The translations under genes and the position numbers were made by a program. 64,000 bases of DNA from Aneurinibacillus sp. REN35 (GTDB lineage Bacteria > Bacillota > Bacilli > Aneurinibacillales > Aneurinibacillaceae), in NCBI RefSeq assembly GCF_041379945.2, contig NZ_JBFTXJ020000005.1, positions 1 to 64,000 of the forward strand, read 5' to 3'. The notes beneath the pieces are model-generated. The model searched no databases, was not told the DNA's origin, and was given only the letters and a program-made list of their open reading frames with translations. This document shows, one piece after another, positions 17,522 to 25,971 of the stretch; the stretch's first letter is position 1, and every line of letters starts with the position of its first letter.

Positions 17522-18523
17522 CTATCCTCCTATTTGCGACATTCGACGAACCGTCGGCGTATGAGATTGCGATTCCTTCGCCAACGCTTGGGCCATCTCA
17601 TGATTTTCTGGTTTGGCATCAATCGCACGCAGGAATAAATTCTGAATAGCCTGCTCATCTCCTATTAACGGACGAACATTCCACTCATCATCCCAATACA
17701 GGCAAGGCTTGATATTTCCATCGGCTGTCAAGCGCAGACGGTTACAATTATCACAGAAGTGATCACTTACTGGATGAATCAGGCCAAATGTGCCAGAAGC
17801 ACCTGGAATTCGGTAGTTATCCGCCGGTCCGTTTCCATATACATCTCCAGCAGGCTCATACGTATAACCCATCTGCTTCACACGCTCAAAAACAGTATCA
17901 AGCGAAAGATAATGCTTGCGCCAGCCATCATCATTATGACCAATCGGCATGTATTCAATAAACCGAATCTGCAGCGGCTTGTCTAACGAGAGACGAATGA
18001 AGTCTTCAATCTCATCATCATTCTGCCCCTGCATAAGCACAACATTTAGCTTAATCGGAGAAAAACCAACGCGCACAGCGGCATCTAGTCCAGCAAGCAC
18101 ACGCTTTAGACTTCCGCCGCGTGTAATGAGCGCAAAGCGATCCGAACGAAGCGAATCAAGACTAACGTTCACACGAGTCACACCCGCTTCTTTGAGCGCG
18201 TCCGCTTTTTGTGCGAGAAAGATTGCATTGGTGGTTAACGCGATATCTTCAATGCCCGGAATTGCGGACAGCATAGCGATTAATTTTTCAATTTCCTTGC
18301 GAACGAGCGGTTCACCGCCGGTCAGACGCAGCTTGCGTACACCCATTTTGGCGACAGCTGCAACCACTTCAGCAATTTCTTCATACCGAAGAATGTTCTC
18401 ACTCGGTTCGAACTCCATTCCTTCTTCCGGCATACAGTAGACACAGCGCAAATTGCAGCGGTCAGTGACCGAAATTCGCAAATAATCATGGACGCGGCCA
18501 AATCTATCAACCAATTTTTTCAT
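17522..18523 (-). CDS. moaA: GTP 3',8-cyclase MoaA
   Basis: A radical SAM enzyme that starts molybdenum cofactor synthesis. The N-terminal cluster motif is CNLRCVYC (CxxxCxxC, about residues 22-29). A C-terminal CDNCNRLRL with a further Cys holds the second 4Fe-4S cluster that binds GTP. Length 333 residues, normal. AAGGAGAT precedes the ATG. It is the first gene of a moaA-moaC pair and divergent from the E1 gene at 18714. Confidence 0.95.
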   Translation of the reverse strand: MKKLVDRFGRVHDYLRISVTDRCNLRCVYCMPEEGMEFEPSENILRYEEIAEVVAAVAKMGVRKLRLTGGEPLVRKEIEKLIAMLSAIPGIEDIALTTNAIFLAQKADALKEAGVTRVNVSLDSLRSDRFALITRGGSLKRVLAGLDAAVRVGFSPIKLNVVLMQGQNDDEIEDFIRLSLDKPLQIRFIEYMPIGHNDDGWRKHYLSLDTVFERVKQMGYTYEPAGDVYGNGPADNYRIPGASGTFGLIHPVSDHFCDNCNRLRLTADGNIKPCLYWDDEWNVRPLIGDEQAIQNLFLRAIDAKPENHEMAQALAKESQSHTPTVRRMSQIGG

Positions 18524-18547
18524 AAAGCACGCATCTCCTTAACTCAT

Positions 18548-18600
18548 TTTTTCGAGTCTCATTAGTATACTATAATTTTGCTTACATTGGAAATATATGA
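18548..18600. promoter_or_regulatory. overlapping divergent promoters, moaA and moeB/thiF
   Basis: TATAAT (18571-18576) can serve as -10 for the rightward gene. On the minus strand TATACT overlaps the same stretch with TTCCAA 17 bases upstream for moaA. Both -35 boxes are weak. Confidence 0.4.
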
Positions 18601-18713
18601 ACAGTGAAGAATGTGCAGCATGCGGATGTCAAAAGCCTCCGTCTTGCACCCGTGGGCTTCTCCCCCAAAACATGATACAATATAAGGGAAATTCGAGAGA
18701 ATGGGAGCATCTC

Positions 18714-19736
18714 ATGATAGATACACGTTATTCAAGACAATTGTTGTTTGCCCCAATCGGCAAAGCAGGACAAGAAAAATTGGAAATAAGCCGAGTAACC
18801 ATCGTAGGCGCAGGCGCATTAGGTGCGGTACTGGCAAATCATATGGTGCGGGCCGGCGTAGGATACGTACGAATTATTGATCGGGATTTCGTGGAGATGA
18901 GCAATCTCCAGCGACAAATGCTATATGATGAAGAAGATGCGGCCAATCATATACCCAAGGCCGCCGCTGCAGCAGAAAAGCTGAAGCGAATCAACAGCCG
19001 GGTAACAATTGAGCCTGTTATTGCTGATATTACAGCAGTGAATGCCGAAGAGCTGCTTACAAACTGTGACCTCATCCTTGATGGAACAGATAACTTCGCC
19101 ATTCGTTTCCTCATTAATGATGTAGCAGTTAAACATAACATTCCGTGGGTGTATGGAGGAGTAGTCAGTGCTAAGGGAATGTTCACGGCTATCCGACCGC
19201 ATATCACCCCATGCCTCCGCTGTTTTATTCCAGAGCCACCAACCGGAGGCGAGACATGTGATACGGCGGGTGTTATTGGACCGATCATCCATATCGTCGC
19301 TTCATATCAAGCTGTCGAAGGGCTTAAGCTGCTCGTTGGTGATGAGAAAAGCTACAATCCAAATCTTGAGCACATGGAAGTCTGGCGCAATATGCATACC
19401 CGAATGAATATGTCGAATAAACGAAACCCGAATTGCCCAACCTGCGGAAAAGGTCACTTTACTTTCCTTGAACTATCGGGTGATGAAGATACGATCACCT
19501 CCCTTTGTGGACGTGACAGCGTACAGATTAGCCCTACGCAAGATCAAAAGTTGAACTTAGAGGTTATGGAGCAACGGCTCGCACGACTTGGGGATGTAGA
19601 GCGAAACAAATTTCTTTTGCGTTTTCATACAGAAGACTATGTCCTCGTCATCTTTCCAAATGGGCGTGTGGTCATTCAAGGAACGGATGATATTACCATG
19701 GCTCGTTCACTTTATGCAAGATATATCGGCTCATAG
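18714..19736 (+). CDS. MoeB/ThiF family E1-like adenylyltransferase
   Basis: Adenylates the C-terminal Gly-Gly of a ubiquitin-like sulfur carrier (MoaD or ThiS). Nucleotide motif VGAGALGA, the Mg/ATP region DRDFVEMSNLQRQ and DLILDGTDNF are present. Zinc cysteines appear as CLRC and CPTC, and a further Cys in GGETCDTAG. At 340 residues with a C-terminal extension it resembles Bacillus ThiF. The start at 18714 is chosen for its GGGAG and for the family-typical RYSRQLLFAPIG opening; an in-frame ATG exists at 18597. Its place beside moaA favours MoeB, but the thiamine operon in this window has no thiF. Confidence 0.85.
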   Translation: MIDTRYSRQLLFAPIGKAGQEKLEISRVTIVGAGALGAVLANHMVRAGVGYVRIIDRDFVEMSNLQRQMLYDEEDAANHIPKAAAAAEKLKRINSRVTIEPVIADITAVNAEELLTNCDLILDGTDNFAIRFLINDVAVKHNIPWVYGGVVSAKGMFTAIRPHITPCLRCFIPEPPTGGETCDTAGVIGPIIHIVASYQAVEGLKLLVGDEKSYNPNLEHMEVWRNMHTRMNMSNKRNPNCPTCGKGHFTFLELSGDEDTITSLCGRDSVQISPTQDQKLNLEVMEQRLARLGDVERNKFLLRFHTEDYVLVIFPNGRVVIQGTDDITMARSLYARYIGS

Positions 19737-19743
19737 TTCATAC

Positions 19744-19790
19744 AAAAGGCACGCGCTCACAGGGAAGCGCGTGCCTTCTTTATGTTTTTA
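19744..19790. terminator. bidirectional terminator after the E1 gene
   Basis: A 12-bp perfect stem (19746-19757 with 19766-19777) with a T-rich run on the plus strand and T4 on the minus strand. It serves the convergent genes on both sides. Confidence 0.8.
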
Positions 19791-20471
19791 CTCGTGCATT
19801 CGCAGTACTTCGATTCCATGATGCTGCATGAATAAGCGCCAGGACCACTGACTGTTTTCTTCCTTGCTCTGTTCAAAATTTTCTTCCAGTTTCTTTTTCA
19901 TCACATCTACGCCATCTTTGTTAATCAATGCGTACGGTCCGATCACGCGATAGGCGAAGCCTACTTTTGTAAGACGCGCAAACAAATATTGTCCGATCAT
20001 AAACTCGCTGCGCACCTGCTCCCGATCTCCTAGCGCTACGTCAACCATCTCTTCACCCCATACATCGATGAGTCGATACCCTTCCTCCCACGCTTCCTCT
20101 ACACGATATACAGACGGGTAGGCGGCCATCCAATGGGCAGCGAGGTGGAGTTCTTGTTCCGGCAGGTCTGTATCCGGATCAAGCAGATACTTCTCGATAA
20201 GCCGCTCACCTTTGATATTCTGATATTCAAGCAGCAGCCAAATACCGTACTGTGCCTCCCAGAACGGCGTCAACAGCGCTTCTGGAGACAGGTTAACCTT
20301 GCTACGAAATACGTGCTTTGCCCGCACTTTTTCCCGCAGATTCAATGCGTGGCACGCGTATTCACGAAGTTTATCCATTAAATGCTCATGCAACTCATTA
20401 AATGCTCGCTGTTTCGCTTCTCGTTCAGCAAAGAAATCGACAAGAACCGGAGATCCATCCTCATTTTGCAA
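19788..20471 (-). CDS. conserved-looking hypothetical protein, 227 aa
   Basis: Not recognised. The protein is soluble, acidic, and rich in Glu, Leu and aromatic residues, with no signal peptide or membrane segment. A mostly helical fold is likely. The start is TTG at 20471 behind AAGGAG, with no better ATG. It lies 72 bases downstream of sftA on the same strand and may share its transcript. No catalytic motif is visible. Confidence 0.6.
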   Translation of the reverse strand: MQNEDGSPVLVDFFAEREAKQRAFNELHEHLMDKLREYACHALNLREKVRAKHVFRSKVNLSPEALLTPFWEAQYGIWLLLEYQNIKGERLIEKYLLDPDTDLPEQELHLAAHWMAAYPSVYRVEEAWEEGYRLIDVWGEEMVDVALGDREQVRSEFMIGQYLFARLTKVGFAYRVIGPYALINKDGVDVMKKKLEENFEQSKEENSQWSWRLFMQHHGIEVLRMHE

Positions 20472-20543
20472 GACGCTTCAACTCCTTACTTTACGAGTGT
20501 TTGCTTCTAGTATACCACGAAACCGCTGGCATTCGATATGATG

Positions 20544-23021
20544 TCATCTAGCATCCTTATTGAACAATTCCTCATACTCAGCCATCGTCAAAAATACATC
20601 ACGCGGCTTAGAATTACCTGTCTGCCCAGAGATAAACCCTTTCTCCTCCATCATATCAATCAAACGGGCAGCACGATTATATCCCACCTGAAAATTCCGC
20701 TGCAGAAGCGAAGCCGATGCTTGACCGTTCTCTACACAAAAGCGGACAACTTCAGCGAATAACTCATCCGTATTCTCAGACATCATCGCCTGCGTCAAAT
20801 CTTCTTTTTCAAACAAATAATTCGGTTCTGTCTGTCCGCAAATCTGCGCTGTTACCGACTCGATTTCATCATCGGACACATACGGTCCTTGAAGGCGAAC
20901 AGGCTTGGAACTTCCGCTCGACAAGTACAGCATATCGCCCCTCCCAAGCAGACGTTCTGCACCGTTCATATCAAGAATGGTACGGGAGTCGATCTGAGAG
21001 GATACCGAGAAAGCAATCCGGGTTGGTATATTTGCCTTAATTAAGCCTGTAATGACATCGACGGATGGACGCTGTGTTGCAACAAGCAGGTGAATACCGC
21101 AGGCCCGCGCTTTCTGGGCAATTCGACAGATAGCCTCCTCAACATCATGTGGGGCTACCATCATTAAGTCGGCTAATTCGTCAATAATGATGACAATGCT
21201 TGGCATGAGGTATTCCTTGTCGTCCGGATATGCGCGCCGCATCAAATCATTATAACGAGAAATATCACGTGCACCGGCCTCAGCAAACTTCTCATATCGG
21301 CTGTCCATTTCCTGCACCGCCCATTTGAGTGCAGCAGTTGCTTGCTTTGGATCTGTAACAACCGGCGTAACAAGATGCGGCAGGTGATTATACGGCGCAA
21401 GTTCCACCACTTTTGGATCAACAAGCAGAAGCCTTACCTGATCCGGTGTTGCTTTGTACAACAAGCTCAAAATAATCGAGTTAATACATACGCTTTTTCC
21501 TGAACCGGTTGCACCGGCAATCAGACCGTGCGGCATTTTGGCTAGATCAGCCAAGATCGGCTCGCCGCCAATATCCATACCAAGCGCTACGGTAAGCGGA
21601 GATGCTGCTTCCTCAAATGCTTTAGATTCAAGAATAGAACGTAAAAATACCGGTTCGCTATGCTCATTCGGCACTTCGATGCCCACCGCAGAACGGCCTG
21701 GTATCGGAGCCTCAATCCGAACATCACGGGCAGCCAAACTTAACTTAATATCATCAATCAGATTCGTGATTTTATTAACTTTTACACCGGGTGCTGGCTG
21801 GATCTCATAGCGGGTTACGGTCGGCCCTCGTACGGCCCCGATGACTTCTGCATTCACATTAAAGTTATGCAGCGTAGTTGCCAATACTTCACGCTGGCGA
21901 TTCGTATGTTCTGTATCCTCAGTCTGTACATTTGGTGGAGCCATCAACAAAGATAGCCCAGGCCGCTTATAGATTCCATCTATTGGTGCAATCGGTGTCG
22001 GCATTGCAGTAGACGGTCCGCTCCATTGGGGCGGCTCCGGCTGTACGGGCTTCTCACGCATAGGTTGTATACTAAAGTTTGAGAGAAGCCGCTGGTCGCC
22101 TGTTGACTCTACTTTTTGCTCTAGCAGCATCGGTGCTGGTGCTGGCTCTTCTTTCTTCTCAATGAGCTCAGCAGCAGGCTCCCATCTTGAAGAACGGTCT
22201 GCAATTATCTGCTGTGGTTGCGGTTGCGGCGGCATCTCTCTTTCCATCCTTGCTATACGTTCATCCGCCTCCGTAGAAGGCAAGCGTTCTTCTTCTCCCT
22301 TAATTGGAAAAGACTCCTTCTCTTCTACTGGCATATGCTTCTCTTGGAGTTGAGCATCATTTACTTCTATCTTTGTCTGCTGTTTAAATTCCATTGGATG
22401 GATTAGTGTATTAAACGCCTGTTCTCTTGGTATCTCTTCTTTAATAGGTTCGTCTTCTTCCATTTCTTCCGGACGCTTACGTCCATAAATAGGTGAAATG
22501 ATCTCTGTCGGTCGAAACGGTCGCTTATTCTCCCCTATCTTACGCGGTGCTTCTCTTCGCCCCTCTTTTTCTTCATGCGGCGTCTTAGCCGGATAAGAGG
22601 CGGGCTGCACAGGAACCTGCTGCTCTCTGCTCGTATTCTCCTCCGCATCCTTTGCTCTCATATGCTGTTGAATCGGAATGTCATCAGGAATAAGCGGAAA
22701 AGGAAAATTGCCTCTCTCCCGCTTCCGTTTAGACAGAGTACGGGCATTCACAGAAGCCCCTTGATCGGTATGATTGACTTTCTTATATTTGGAAGCTTTA
22801 CGCCTCTCTACATCTCTTTCAACCGTCTGCTTCGGATAAATATTGGCTGTGCGGATTGTCAGGTGTTTACCTGAGACTGGAATTGGAGCAACCTGCGGTT
22901 CGAGCTGTTCATATTCTTCTTCATACGTTTCGACTTCCGCTTCTACGTTGCGTTCTTTTTCCTTATGTACATAGTCTTCCGCCAGGAGCCATTCTTTGAA
23001 TCGTTCAAGCCATTCTTTCAA
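20544..23021 (-). CDS. sftA: DNA translocase SftA (soluble FtsK/SpoIIIE family)
   Basis: A hexameric double-stranded DNA pump that moves chromosome termini away from the closing septum. There are no membrane helices: residues 1-360 are a charged, Pro/Glu/Gln-rich disordered linker, which fits SftA and not SpoIIIE/FtsK. The motor follows with Walker A GATGSGKSV (503-511) and Walker B IVIIIDELADLMM. The C-terminal gamma winged helix (about 750-820) carries QVGYNRAARLIDMMEEKG for sequence-guided DNA reading. At 825 residues it is somewhat shorter than Bacillus SftA. The start is TTG behind AAAGGAAGAGG. Confidence 0.9.
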   Translation of the reverse strand: MKEWLERFKEWLLAEDYVHKEKERNVEAEVETYEEEYEQLEPQVAPIPVSGKHLTIRTANIYPKQTVERDVERRKASKYKKVNHTDQGASVNARTLSKRKRERGNFPFPLIPDDIPIQQHMRAKDAEENTSREQQVPVQPASYPAKTPHEEKEGRREAPRKIGENKRPFRPTEIISPIYGRKRPEEMEEDEPIKEEIPREQAFNTLIHPMEFKQQTKIEVNDAQLQEKHMPVEEKESFPIKGEEERLPSTEADERIARMEREMPPQPQPQQIIADRSSRWEPAAELIEKKEEPAPAPMLLEQKVESTGDQRLLSNFSIQPMREKPVQPEPPQWSGPSTAMPTPIAPIDGIYKRPGLSLLMAPPNVQTEDTEHTNRQREVLATTLHNFNVNAEVIGAVRGPTVTRYEIQPAPGVKVNKITNLIDDIKLSLAARDVRIEAPIPGRSAVGIEVPNEHSEPVFLRSILESKAFEEAASPLTVALGMDIGGEPILADLAKMPHGLIAGATGSGKSVCINSIILSLLYKATPDQVRLLLVDPKVVELAPYNHLPHLVTPVVTDPKQATAALKWAVQEMDSRYEKFAEAGARDISRYNDLMRRAYPDDKEYLMPSIVIIIDELADLMMVAPHDVEEAICRIAQKARACGIHLLVATQRPSVDVITGLIKANIPTRIAFSVSSQIDSRTILDMNGAERLLGRGDMLYLSSGSSKPVRLQGPYVSDDEIESVTAQICGQTEPNYLFEKEDLTQAMMSENTDELFAEVVRFCVENGQASASLLQRNFQVGYNRAARLIDMMEEKGFISGQTGNSKPRDVFLTMAEYEELFNKDAR

Positions 23022-23203
23022 AGCGCCTCTTCCTTTCTTTCTCCGCTTCTTTCGCTTCTTCCTTACTTAACAAAACGCCGAACCGCCCGTTGCAAAAAGC
23101 GGCCTATTTGTATCATCACTTATTGTATTGTAGCACGATTTCGCGTTTTGGACAGGTACATAAGAAGTCGAAAGAATCCGCTCTATTTTCTAAATATAAA
23201 ACT

Positions 23204-23236
23204 ATCATGTATAATTAACGTATAATAAAGTTACAA
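23204..23236. promoter_or_regulatory. three 11-bp direct repeats upstream of the CarH-like gene
   Basis: ATCATGTATAA (23204-23214), TTAACGTATAA (23215-23225) and TAAAGTTACAA (23226-23236) follow each other without gaps. They share the pattern A..GTATAA with changes in the third copy. CarH-type MerR regulators are known to bind tandem 11-bp direct repeats as tetramers. Two TATAAT strings fall inside the array, so a bound protein would cover a promoter. Part of the first repeat, ATCATGTAT, recurs at 23262-23270. Confidence 0.55.
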
Positions 23237-23299
23237 GGAAAATCCCAATCGGATATTGTCAATCATGTATGTGTTATATAGCTAGAAAGGGTTTAACAT

Positions 23300-24232
23300 A
23301 TGAAAAACTCACAAGGAAAATATAATATTAAAGCAGTTTCCCATCTGGTCGGCATCACCACCCATACACTGCGCGCCTGGGAGCGACGTTACGGCATGAT
23401 TGAACCGCAGCGAACAGAGTCGGGGCATCGTCTCTATACTGAAGAGGACGTGGCTACCCTGCACTGGCTCAAAGAACAAGTAGAGAAGGGACTTCATATA
23501 AGCAAAGCCGTTGAAATTCTTAAGGCACGGCAGCAGGGGCAATTACACGTTCATCCGAGTACTCTTCCCCCTTCTTTGGAGCAGGAAAAAGAAGCGCTCC
23601 CACTTATCAAAAAACAACAGGAGAGACTCATTAAAGCTCTTCTTTCTTTTCAAGAAGCGGAGGCCCATGCAATTATCGACCAATCCATGGCCTTATGGCA
23701 GCCGGATGATGTACTTCACCACATTATCCTTCCTGTATTTATTGAGATTGGCGACCGCTGGGAATGCAATACCATTACAGTAGCACATGAGCACTATGCG
23801 AGCCACCTGTTGAATCAGCGCATTCAGCAGCTTTTCCGCTATACTAAGGTCAATCCAGCCATGCCACGAGTTTTGACAATGGCCGGACCTGAAGAGCAGC
23901 ATACGATTGGAATTACGCTTTTCTCACTTTTCCTGCGCCAGCATAGTCTTGATGTGTATTCTCTTGGCGCCAATACGCCGCTTGATAGCGTACGCCAGAT
24001 TATTCCTGAACTTATGCCGCAGATCATCTGTATTTCCATTACCCTTGAGAAGAATATTCCAAATCTCATTCGTTTAATTGAGGACATTCATACTACGAAT
24101 CCTTCAATTATGTTCGGCGTGGGCGGAAGAGCGATGGACAGTCACAACTTGCCCCAGTCCCTTAAATCATATTATATTGGAAATACAAGAAAAGAATGGG
24201 AAAAATGGCTGCGTCGAATTCTCACCACATAA
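23300..24232 (+). CDS. MerR-family regulator with cobalamin-binding domain (CarH/LitR-like photoreceptor)
   Basis: Expected to repress its targets in the dark with adenosylcobalamin bound and to release DNA when light breaks the Co-C bond. Order: MerR helix-turn-helix (about 8-75, GITTHTLRAWERRYG), a four-helix bundle (about 100-185), then a Rossmann B12 domain (190-300). The CarH light-sensing signature W-x9-E-H is intact (Trp154, Glu164, His165). The lower cobalt ligand pattern E-x-H-x-x-G is intact with His201. AAAGGG precedes the ATG. Downstream, 28 bases away, is a lipoprotein gene. Carotenoid genes, the classical target, are not in the window. Confidence 0.85.
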   Translation: MKNSQGKYNIKAVSHLVGITTHTLRAWERRYGMIEPQRTESGHRLYTEEDVATLHWLKEQVEKGLHISKAVEILKARQQGQLHVHPSTLPPSLEQEKEALPLIKKQQERLIKALLSFQEAEAHAIIDQSMALWQPDDVLHHIILPVFIEIGDRWECNTITVAHEHYASHLLNQRIQQLFRYTKVNPAMPRVLTMAGPEEQHTIGITLFSLFLRQHSLDVYSLGANTPLDSVRQIIPELMPQIICISITLEKNIPNLIRLIEDIHTTNPSIMFGVGGRAMDSHNLPQSLKSYYIGNTRKEWEKWLRRILTT

Positions 24233-24260
24233 ACATAAAAATGGAGAGGGGAGCGTCCCA

Positions 24261-24656
24261 ATGAAAAAACGATGGTCCTGGCTTTTATTATTTGTATTGT
24301 GCATCATGTCGCTTGTAGGCTGTACAGAGTATGGTACGAAAACCGTCGAATCCGTTACTGACCAAGAATTCAAAGCGTCCTACGAGTCATACAATAAGAC
24401 CGTAACAAAGAAAATCCCTGCTATTCCAGATAGCGCACTCGCCATTCAAGTCCAGGAACTCCAATTCAAAAAAGGAAAGGTAACCATTACCGTTACCGCA
24501 CCAAATGGAAAAAAAGCATTCGAACATACTTTTGAACCCGGTACATACCAGGATGGCTATGCTGTTCATCTCGATCAGAAAGGCGACTATGAAATGGCCT
24601 TTGCATTTGAACATGTAGAAGATGGAAAACACCTGATTACTTGGGAGACGGATTAA
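24261..24656 (+). CDS. small lipoprotein, unknown function
   Basis: 131 residues with a signal peptide and lipobox LVGC (Cys24). The mature part is beta-rich and includes KGKVTITVTAPNGKKAF, resembling a small immunoglobulin-like or beta-sandwich fold; no family is recognised. GGAGAGGGGAG precedes the ATG. It lies 28 bases after the CarH-like gene and ahead of a strong terminator, so the two probably form one operon. The product could be a light- or B12-responsive envelope protein, which is inference from position only. Confidence 0.75.
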   Translation: MKKRWSWLLLFVLCIMSLVGCTEYGTKTVESVTDQEFKASYESYNKTVTKKIPAIPDSALAIQVQELQFKKGKVTITVTAPNGKKAFEHTFEPGTYQDGYAVHLDQKGDYEMAFAFEHVEDGKHLITWETD

Positions 24657-24663
24657 CAAACAT

Positions 24664-24700
24664 AAAAGACGCTATCGCATGCGATAGCGTCTTTTATTGT
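24664..24700. terminator. terminator after lipoprotein gene, before tRNA-Ser
   Basis: A perfect palindrome of about 30 bases (24665-24695) folds into a long stem with T4 at the end on both strands. It may also end the tRNA transcript, which runs leftward into it. Confidence 0.8.
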
Positions 24701-24710
24701 ATGTACGTGA

Positions 24711-24799
24711 CGGAGAAGGAGGGATTCGAACCCTCGCACGGCATAACCCGTCTACTCCCTTAGCAGGGGAGCCCCTTATAGCCACTTGGGTACTTCTCC
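24711..24799 (-). tRNA. tRNA-Ser, anticodon GCU
   Basis: The minus strand reads as a tRNA of 89 nt. The acceptor arm starts GGAGAAG and pairs with CTTCTCC, with discriminator G. A D-arm CCAAGTGGC is present. The anticodon loop CTGCTAA gives GCU, reading AGC and AGU. A long variable arm and the T-arm GTTCGAATC follow, as expected for class II serine tRNA. The 3' CCA is not encoded. Confidence 0.95.
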
Positions 24800-25075
24800 A
24801 TACCTTATGTATTCATTGTCACCACAACGATATTTAAGAATTTACCATATCCCTATAAGCTGTGCAAGTATTTTTTCGAACATTTCCTTTTTCTCCAGCA
24901 AAATGATCTGTCCGCCTGCTTTACATCTCGGTCATTTATCACTATCATTAGGGGAACCCTTATGCGATACACACTAGAGTTCTCATATCGTTCATCGGCT
25001 TATTTCTTTCAGTTGTCAAAATTTGATCGGCTCAATTCAGATATGATCTCATATAAATTGAAAGAGGTGTAAGCA

Positions 25076-25462
25076 ATGTATAAAGATTTTATCAGGGTCA
25101 AAGATACAGAAGGCACACTCCTACTCTCACACAAAAACGGGAAGTTAGGATGCAGCGTAACTACAAAAGAGATTATTCTCCAACGTCCCCACTGCACATA
25201 CCAAATTCTTTTTGACCATATTATCAGCATGGTTCCACATACGATAAAAACAAAGCATATCATGATGCCCACGCTCGGTAATACACAAGAGCAGGTCAGC
25301 ACCACCTTTGCCTCTTCCTACTATAAAATACGGACCAAACATGTGCGCATTCATAATCGTTCTGGCATTTATGAAAAAGGAGAGACGGAATTTATCGTAC
25401 CGTTACATGAACTTTTCCTTGATTATTTCGCTCGCTACAGTACATTAACTGTCGTACAATAA
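25076..25462 (+). CDS. hypothetical protein, 128 aa
   Basis: Not recognised. The protein is soluble, basic and His-rich in its middle (QRPHCTYQILFDHIISMVPH), with no signal or membrane segment. GAAAGAGGTG precedes the ATG and a clear terminator follows, so it is likely a real single-gene unit. The 276 bases upstream, back to the tRNA, hold no obvious feature. Confidence 0.6.
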   Translation: MYKDFIRVKDTEGTLLLSHKNGKLGCSVTTKEIILQRPHCTYQILFDHIISMVPHTIKTKHIMMPTLGNTQEQVSTTFASSYYKIRTKHVRIHNRSGIYEKGETEFIVPLHELFLDYFARYSTLTVVQ

Positions 25463-25471
25463 ATACACCTA

Positions 25472-25515
25472 AAGGGGCTTCCCAATAACGTATGGGTCAG
25501 CCCCTTGTTTTTATA
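25472..25515 (+). terminator. terminator after the 128-aa hypothetical gene
   Basis: Stem AAGGGGCT/AGCCCCTT (25472-25479 with 25499-25506) with an inner CCCA/TGGG pair, followed by GTTTTTA. Confidence 0.8.
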
Positions 25516-25520
25516 TACTC

Positions 25521-25823
25521 TTATCCTTCCGCTCCATTCGAAAGCCTATACTGAGGAGTCGGGTGAGAAGGCTTGGCTGCTACGGTGTCTGCTGCTCTGG
25601 CCAGTTGGCACAGCACATTGGTTATTGACTGTTCATTCATATATTCAAGCTTTATGAACACACGCCCCGAATTCGTCGTTACATAACGTGGCGGCAGCCC
25701 GTTCATCATGATGGCATAAATATCTCCCTTGCACTGTTCACACTTACAGGGAATCGCTAAACGGTCCCAATGTTCCTGCAGTACCTCCCATGCTACCTCT
25801 TCTAAAATATTTATAACCTTCAT
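25521..25823 (-). CDS. comFB: late competence protein ComFB homologue
   Basis: 100 residues matching ComFB: Cys-rich CKCEQCKGDIYAIMMNGLPP with three Cys likely to bind zinc, then RYVTTNSGRVFIKLEYM. In Bacillus comFB lies between comFA and comFC and is dispensable for transformation; cyanobacterial relatives bind cyclic di-nucleotides. Here it stands alone, without comFA or comFC, ahead of a convergent terminator. AGGGGAGGGAGAG precedes the ATG. Confidence 0.8.
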   Translation of the reverse strand: MKVINILEEVAWEVLQEHWDRLAIPCKCEQCKGDIYAIMMNGLPPRYVTTNSGRVFIKLEYMNEQSITNVLCQLARAADTVAAKPSHPTPQYRLSNGAEG

Positions 25824-25909
25824 CTCTCTCCCTCCCCTTCTACACTATTATAATATATTTCTGCAAATTCCTGCTTAATTCCTACAATAAAACCCATTTT
25901 TCAATAAAA

Positions 25910-25949
25910 AGTAAAAAGTCCTGCGGTTCATATGACCCACAGGACTTTC
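25910..25949 (-). terminator. terminator of the OPT transporter gene
   Basis: Stem AAAGTCCTG/CAGGACTTT plus inner pairs (25916-25924 with about 25941-25949), followed by TTTT on the minus strand. Confidence 0.75.
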
Positions 25950-25971
25950 AAGTTCTAAGCAATTGTATTTA

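Noticed and set aside
18597-18713. Longer N-terminus for the MoeB/ThiF protein
   Set aside because: The extra 39 residues are not family-like, and a GGGAG site precedes the ATG at 18714.
24786-24977. 63-codon plus-strand frame beside tRNA-Ser
   Set aside because: It starts inside the tRNA gene and has no ribosome site.
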